Shown here: one piece after another, positions 60,958 to 64,000 of the stretch
Numbering within the stretch: the first letter of the stretch is position 1
Layout: every line of letters begins with the position of its first letter
NCBI GenBank assembly: GCA_023436245.1
Contig: JAEZJZ010000021.1
Coordinates: 24,398 to 88,397, forward strand
Direction of reading: 5' to 3'
Source: Bacillota bacterium
GTDB taxonomy: Bacteria; Bacillota; UBA994; UBA5500
DNA: 64,000 nucleotides
Made by a program: the position numbers and the translations under genes
Notes under the pieces: model-generated
What the model saw: the letters and a program-made list of their open reading frames with translations, nothing else
What the model was told of the DNA's origin: nothing
Database searches by the model: none

Positions 60958-62352
60958 TTGATCTTACAGACTCTGATAGACCTGTGGTACTCAACCGGCT
61001 TCGCCAACATGAGCATTCAAAGCATGATCATGATTGTTGTATCCTTAGTACTGATCTACCTGGCCATCGCCAAGGGCTATGAACCGTTGCTGCTTCTGCC
61101 GATCGCCTTCGGTATGTTGCTGGCCAACCTGCCGCTCGGCGGCTTGATGGATGGTCCCACTACCCGCCTGGATGGGCTGCTGCAGATCCTCGGCCAGAAA
61201 GGCTTGTTGGAAGGCAGCGTGATCCAGCAGATCCACGATGCCGGCAGCGAGGGCTTGGGCATGTTGATTCAAGTGCTCTATAACTCTGGCATTCTGGACA
61301 TCGGCAGCTTGAACGCTGTCATGGCCAAGGGCCCGTTGGCACTGGACGCGCTGGTTTCAGCCCTCGGCCAGTTCAACGTGCTCAACGCCACTGACTTGGC
61401 GCAGTTTGCTGCCTTCAAGCCACTTGCCGGCGGGTTGTTCTATTATCTCTATCAGGGCGTGAAGCTCGGCATCTACCCGCCGCTGATCTTCCTGGGTGTA
61501 GGCGCTATGACTGACTTCGGTCCGTTGATTGCCAATCCCAAGACGTTCCTGCTTGGTGCAGCGGCTCAGTTCGGCATTTTCACCACCTACATCGCCGCCA
61601 CTTGGCTGTTTGGTTTCACCCCTCAAGAAGGTGGCGCCATCGGCATCATCGGTGGTGCAGACGGTCCGACCGCGATTTACACGGCGGTGCGGCTGGCTCC
61701 GCATCTGTTGGCATCGATCGCCATCGCGGCCTACTCCTACATGGCTTTGGTGCCGATCATTCAGCCGCCGATCATGCGCGCTCTGACCAGCAAGAAGGAG
61801 CGCGAGACGGTGATGGAGCAACTGCGCCCGGTGTCCAAGACCGAGAAGATCATCTTCGCCATTCTGGTCACCGCGGCTGTCGGTCTGCTGCTGCCGCCGG
61901 CTATTCCGTTGGTCGGCATGCTCATGTTCGGTAACTTGTTGCGTGAGTGCGGCGTAGTCGATCGCCTGTCCAAGACGGCGCAGAATGAGCTGATGAACAT
62001 CATCGTCATCTTCCTCGGCACGACTGTCGGGGCGACAGCCAAGGGCGAGAACTTCCTCACGCCCCAGACCCTGTTCATCATCCTCCTCGGCTTGGCTGCC
62101 TTTGCTGGTGGCACGGCAGCCGGTGTGCTGCTTGGCAAGCTGATGTACCGCCTGACCGGCGGCAAGGTCAACCCTTTGATCGGATCGGCCGGCGTGTCAG
62201 CGGTGCCGATGGCCGCGCGGGTCTCCCAGGTGGAAGGCCGCAAAGCCAACCCGAGCAACTACCTGCTGATGCATGCCATGGGCCCGAACGTGGCTGGCGT
62301 GATCGGTTCAGCCATCGCGGCCGGTGTCTTGCTCAGCGTCCTTGGTAAGTAG
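60958..62352 (+). CDS. mmdB: Na+-transporting decarboxylase beta subunit
   Basis: A 464-aa integral membrane protein that decarboxylates carboxybiotin and exports Na+. GGADGPTAIYTA, with the Asp essential in this family, is intact, as are GAMTDFGPLIANP and the C-terminal LLMHAMGPNVAGVIGSAIAAG. At 464 aa it is longer than the ~380-430 aa of many relatives; the extra part is in the N-terminal region (about 65-135). It starts at TTG 60958 after GAGGGGAGGA. Confidence 0.93.
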   Translation: MILQTLIDLWYSTGFANMSIQSMIMIVVSLVLIYLAIAKGYEPLLLLPIAFGMLLANLPLGGLMDGPTTRLDGLLQILGQKGLLEGSVIQQIHDAGSEGLGMLIQVLYNSGILDIGSLNAVMAKGPLALDALVSALGQFNVLNATDLAQFAAFKPLAGGLFYYLYQGVKLGIYPPLIFLGVGAMTDFGPLIANPKTFLLGAAAQFGIFTTYIAATWLFGFTPQEGGAIGIIGGADGPTAIYTAVRLAPHLLASIAIAAYSYMALVPIIQPPIMRALTSKKERETVMEQLRPVSKTEKIIFAILVTAAVGLLLPPAIPLVGMLMFGNLLRECGVVDRLSKTAQNELMNIIVIFLGTTVGATAKGENFLTPQTLFIILLGLAAFAGGTAAGVLLGKLMYRLTGGKVNPLIGSAGVSAVPMAARVSQVEGRKANPSNYLLMHAMGPNVAGVIGSAIAAGVLLSVLGK

Positions 62353-62364
62353 GGAGGTCATACT

Positions 62365-62934
62365 ATGAAGCCGATTGTTGTAGGCGTTTCCAATCGTCAC
62401 CTGCATCTTTCTCAGGCGGACCTGGAGACTTTGTTTGGTGCTGGTCACCAGTTGACTCCGGTCAAGGATCTTGGTCAGCCAGGACAGTACGCCTGTGATG
62501 AGCAGGTGACCCTGGTTGGCCCCAAGGGCAGCATCGAAAAGGTGCGCGTGCTCGGGCCGGTTCGCTCCCGTACTCAGGTTGAGGTCTCCTTGACCGATGC
62601 CTTCAAGCTCGGCATCAAGCCGCCGGTGCGCGAGTCCGGCGACCTCGCCGCCTCGGCTCCGATCAGCATCGTCGGCCCCAAGGGCCGCGTTGACCTGGAG
62701 GACGGGGCGATTCTGGCCTGGCGCCACATCCACATGCACTCCAGCGATGCGGCCGAGTACGGCCTCAAGGACAAGGATATGGTCAAGGTGCGCATTGGGG
62801 GAGACCGTGGCATCATCCTGGAGAACGTAGTCGTGCGCGTGCGTGATGACTACGCCATGGAAATGCATGTCGACACGGATGAGGCCAACGCGGCACTGCT
62901 CAAGAATGGACAGACCGTGGAGATCGTGCGTTAG
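62365..62934 (+). CDS. pduL: Phosphate propanoyltransferase PduL
   Basis: A 189-aa zinc enzyme that converts propionyl-CoA plus phosphate to propionyl phosphate and CoA. Metal-binding NRHLHLS near residue 10 and WRHIHMHSSDA are present in the two beta-barrel halves. The chain begins directly at the catalytic domain, with no N-terminal microcompartment targeting helix, so it should be cytosolic. It is 12 bp after mmdB and before a strong terminator. It closes the pathway to an energy-rich acyl phosphate; the kinase is not in the window. Confidence 0.93.
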   Translation: MKPIVVGVSNRHLHLSQADLETLFGAGHQLTPVKDLGQPGQYACDEQVTLVGPKGSIEKVRVLGPVRSRTQVEVSLTDAFKLGIKPPVRESGDLAASAPISIVGPKGRVDLEDGAILAWRHIHMHSSDAAEYGLKDKDMVKVRIGGDRGIILENVVVRVRDDYAMEMHVDTDEANAALLKNGQTVEIVR

Positions 62935-62949
62935 TTTATCTGATGACAA

Positions 62950-62986
62950 AACACCCTGGACTGCGATGCAGCCCAGGGTGTTTTTC
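62950..62986 (+). terminator. Terminator of the propionate operon
   Basis: AACACCCTGG (62950-62959) and CCAGGGTGTT (62973-62982) enclose a nested CTGC/GCAG stem, followed by TTTCG. Strong intrinsic terminator. Confidence 0.95.
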
Positions 62987-63052
62987 GTGCTAATCGCTAC
63001 TGTTTGTCCTCTTATCCCTGGTTCTTCGCTTACCAGCCTGATTGTTCTCCTC

Positions 63053-63427
63053 TCATTGTTCTTCCTCTCCCTTGTCGCCCCGTGGAGAATGCAGGAACTG
63101 ATAGATGCCCATGCCGATCAGATAGATGGCGAAGATGCGCTTTAGGAGTGGGGGCTGTATCCGCAGGGCAATCTGGGCTCCGAAGTAGGCGCCGATTACG
63201 CTGCCGATGGCCAATTTCAGCGCCAGGCCCCAGTTGATGTTGCCGTAGCGCCAATGCGTGATGATGGCCAGGACGGAGGTGGGCAGGAAGATGAATAAGG
63301 AGATGCCTTGCGCGACGTGTTGTGGCACGCCCTTGACCAGCACCAGCCCGGGAACGAGCAGCGTGCCGCCGCCGACAGCCAGCCCGGCCAGCACGCCGGA
63401 CAACAGACCCAAGATGGCTGTGAACAT
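63053..63427 (-). CDS. TauE/SafE-family membrane protein, second half
   Basis: A 124-aa protein with about four membrane helices, half the ~250 aa of normal TauE/SafE (TSUP) anion transporters. It begins MFTAILGLLSGVLAGLAVGG and continues GGTLLVPGLVL, the conserved repeat-start motif. Its ATG follows the TAG stop of the upstream half directly and in the same frame, with no visible ribosome site. It is either coupled to that gene or a fragment of a full-length gene with an in-frame stop. Confidence 0.8.
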   Translation of the reverse strand: MFTAILGLLSGVLAGLAVGGGTLLVPGLVLVKGVPQHVAQGISLFIFLPTSVLAIITHWRYGNINWGLALKLAIGSVIGAYFGAQIALRIQPPLLKRIFAIYLIGMGIYQFLHSPRGDKGEEEQ

Positions 63428-63787
63428 CTAGAAGAGCATGCGCAGCCCAGCCACCAGCATGAACAGGCCGAACCCTTTGCGCAACGTGGCTGGCCGACAG
63501 AAGTTCATGCAGACGGCGCCGATTACCGCGCCAATGGATGTGTAGATGGCCAGTTGCCAGAGTGAGCGCCATTCCACACCCGGAAGCTGCCGGTAGACCA
63601 GCATGCTGGCGATGCAGGTGGGGAGGATGATCACCAGACTGGTGGCATGAGCATGATACTGCTTCACCTCCAGCAGATAGACCATGCCGGGGATGAGCAC
63701 GGTGCCACCGCCGATACCTAGCAGACCGTTGACTAGTCCGGCCACAATCCCGACCAGTCCATAGACCAAAGCTTCGCGTTGTCGCAA
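63428..63787 (-). CDS. TauE/SafE-family membrane protein, first half
   Basis: A 119-aa protein with about four membrane helices and the motif GIVAGLVNGLLGIGGGTVLIPG. GGAGG (63800-63796) overlaps an in-frame GTG at 63796 and is well spaced for TTG 63787, so I chose the latter. It ends LRMLF-TAG and is followed at once by the second half. The family exports sulfite, sulfonates or similar anions; the substrate here is unknown. Confidence 0.8.
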   Translation of the reverse strand: MRQREALVYGLVGIVAGLVNGLLGIGGGTVLIPGMVYLLEVKQYHAHATSLVIILPTCIASMLVYRQLPGVEWRSLWQLAIYTSIGAVIGAVCMNFCRPATLRKGFGLFMLVAGLRMLF

Positions 63788-63862
63788 GTCACACACCTCC
63801 GCTGACTAGCTTCCCCGAAGCAGCGGCGGCAAATGCGGCATCGGATAAGTGTGGCAAAAGTG

Positions 63863-63907
63863 AAACAGGGGGTCAGTCCGAGACCACTGAAAAAGTCCTT
63901 CGCTTGA
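63863..63907. repeat. Palindromic element near right edge
   Basis: GGGTCAGTCCGAG and, about 25 bp on, CTTCGCTTGACCC have inverted ends (GGGTCA/TGACCC). The left part GTCAGTCCGAGACCACTGA loosely resembles the AAGTCT element. It could also be the tip of an insertion sequence lying outside the window. Confidence 0.35.
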
Positions 63908-63915
63908 CCCAACTC

Positions 63916-63960
63916 TGAGCCCAGTTAGAGGAGCATTCATCTAGACTGGGCTCTTTTTGT
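63916..63960 (+). terminator. Terminator-like hairpin at right edge
   Basis: GAGCCCAGT (63917-63925) pairs with ACTGGGCTC (63945-63953), followed by TTTTTGTC. No plus-strand gene lies just upstream, so it may be a leader element of a gene beyond the window or part of a mobile element. The last 40 bp are strikingly AT-rich. Confidence 0.6.
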
Positions 63961-64000
63961 CTACTGTTTTTATATAGAAATATACATTAATGGCTAATAT

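Noticed and set aside
63425..63430. Pyrrolysine read-through of the TAG between the TauE halves
   Set aside because: An ATG follows the TAG at once, and no pyl genes are visible; stop-start coupling or a nonsense mutation is simpler.
1..64000. CRISPR array, tRNA, rRNA, prophage or intact transposase
   Set aside because: No regularly spaced repeats, cloverleaf sequences, phage genes or transposase-like proteins were seen; the repeats present are isolated palindromes.

Overview
The window is a 64-kb chromosomal segment of a spore-forming, probably anaerobic member of the Bacillota (Firmicutes). It is visibly GC-rich. Nearly all genes lie on the plus strand. Ribosome binding sites are strong AGGAGG-type, TTG and GTG starts are common, and many genes overlap by 1-26 nt. 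Gene order follows the Bacillus subtilis cdsA-dxr-rasP ... rimP-nusA-infB ... rpsO-pnp-ylxY-mlpA-ymxH-spoVF-dapG-dapA-tepA-ylzJ-ftsK ... rodZ-pgsA-cinA-recA-rny-ymdB backbone. Sporulation is indicated by dpaA/dpaB, ylxY, tepA/ylzJ and a Spo0E-like gene. The genus cannot be named from the sequence alone.

Layout. 1-5.4 kb: membrane lipid and isoprenoid genes (cdsA partial, dxr, rseP, ispG), then a GT2 glycosyltransferase and an MgtC-like protein where many Firmicutes carry proS/polC. 5.4-13.4 kb: translation operon rimP-nusA-ylxR-ylxQ-infB-rbfA-nrnA-truB-ribF. 13.4-16.7 kb: two small unknown genes, then rpsO and pnp. 16.9-25.2 kb: ylxY, mlpA, a Spo0E-like gene, ymxH, dpaAB, dapG, dapA, tepA, ylzJ (asd and rnjB are missing from their usual places). 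25.3-36.1 kb: uppP, ftsK/spoIIIE, rodZ, a YgiQ-type radical SAM protein, an MrfA-type helicase, rimO, pgsA. 36.2-41.7 kb: a membrane protein coupled to a shortened FtsH-like protease, and a MarR regulator with two tandem MATE exporters. 41.9-49.5 kb: cinA, thpR, recA, recX, rny, ymdB and an M19 dipeptidase.

49.7-62.9 kb is the metabolic highlight. It contains a GntR regulator, a four-subunit 2-oxoacid:ferredoxin oxidoreductase, glutamate dehydrogenase, two-subunit methylmalonyl-CoA mutase with its MeaB chaperone, methylmalonyl-CoA epimerase, a four-gene biotin-dependent Na+-pumping decarboxylase and PduL. Read in order, these genes give glutamate -> 2-oxoglutarate -> succinyl-CoA -> methylmalonyl-CoA -> propionyl-CoA -> propionyl phosphate. 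That would be a compact glutamate-to-propionate fermentation which yields reduced ferredoxin, a sodium gradient and an acyl phosphate. At the right edge lie two half-length TauE/SafE proteins on the minus strand and an AT-rich end.

The intergenic regions carry several families of small palindromic repeats. One is a modular double-hairpin element placed directly against the ribosome binding sites of rimP, infB and (diverged) cinA. Another is a ~70-bp element with inverted-repeat ends (core AAGTCT) present in about four copies. No tRNA, rRNA, CRISPR array or intact transposase was seen.
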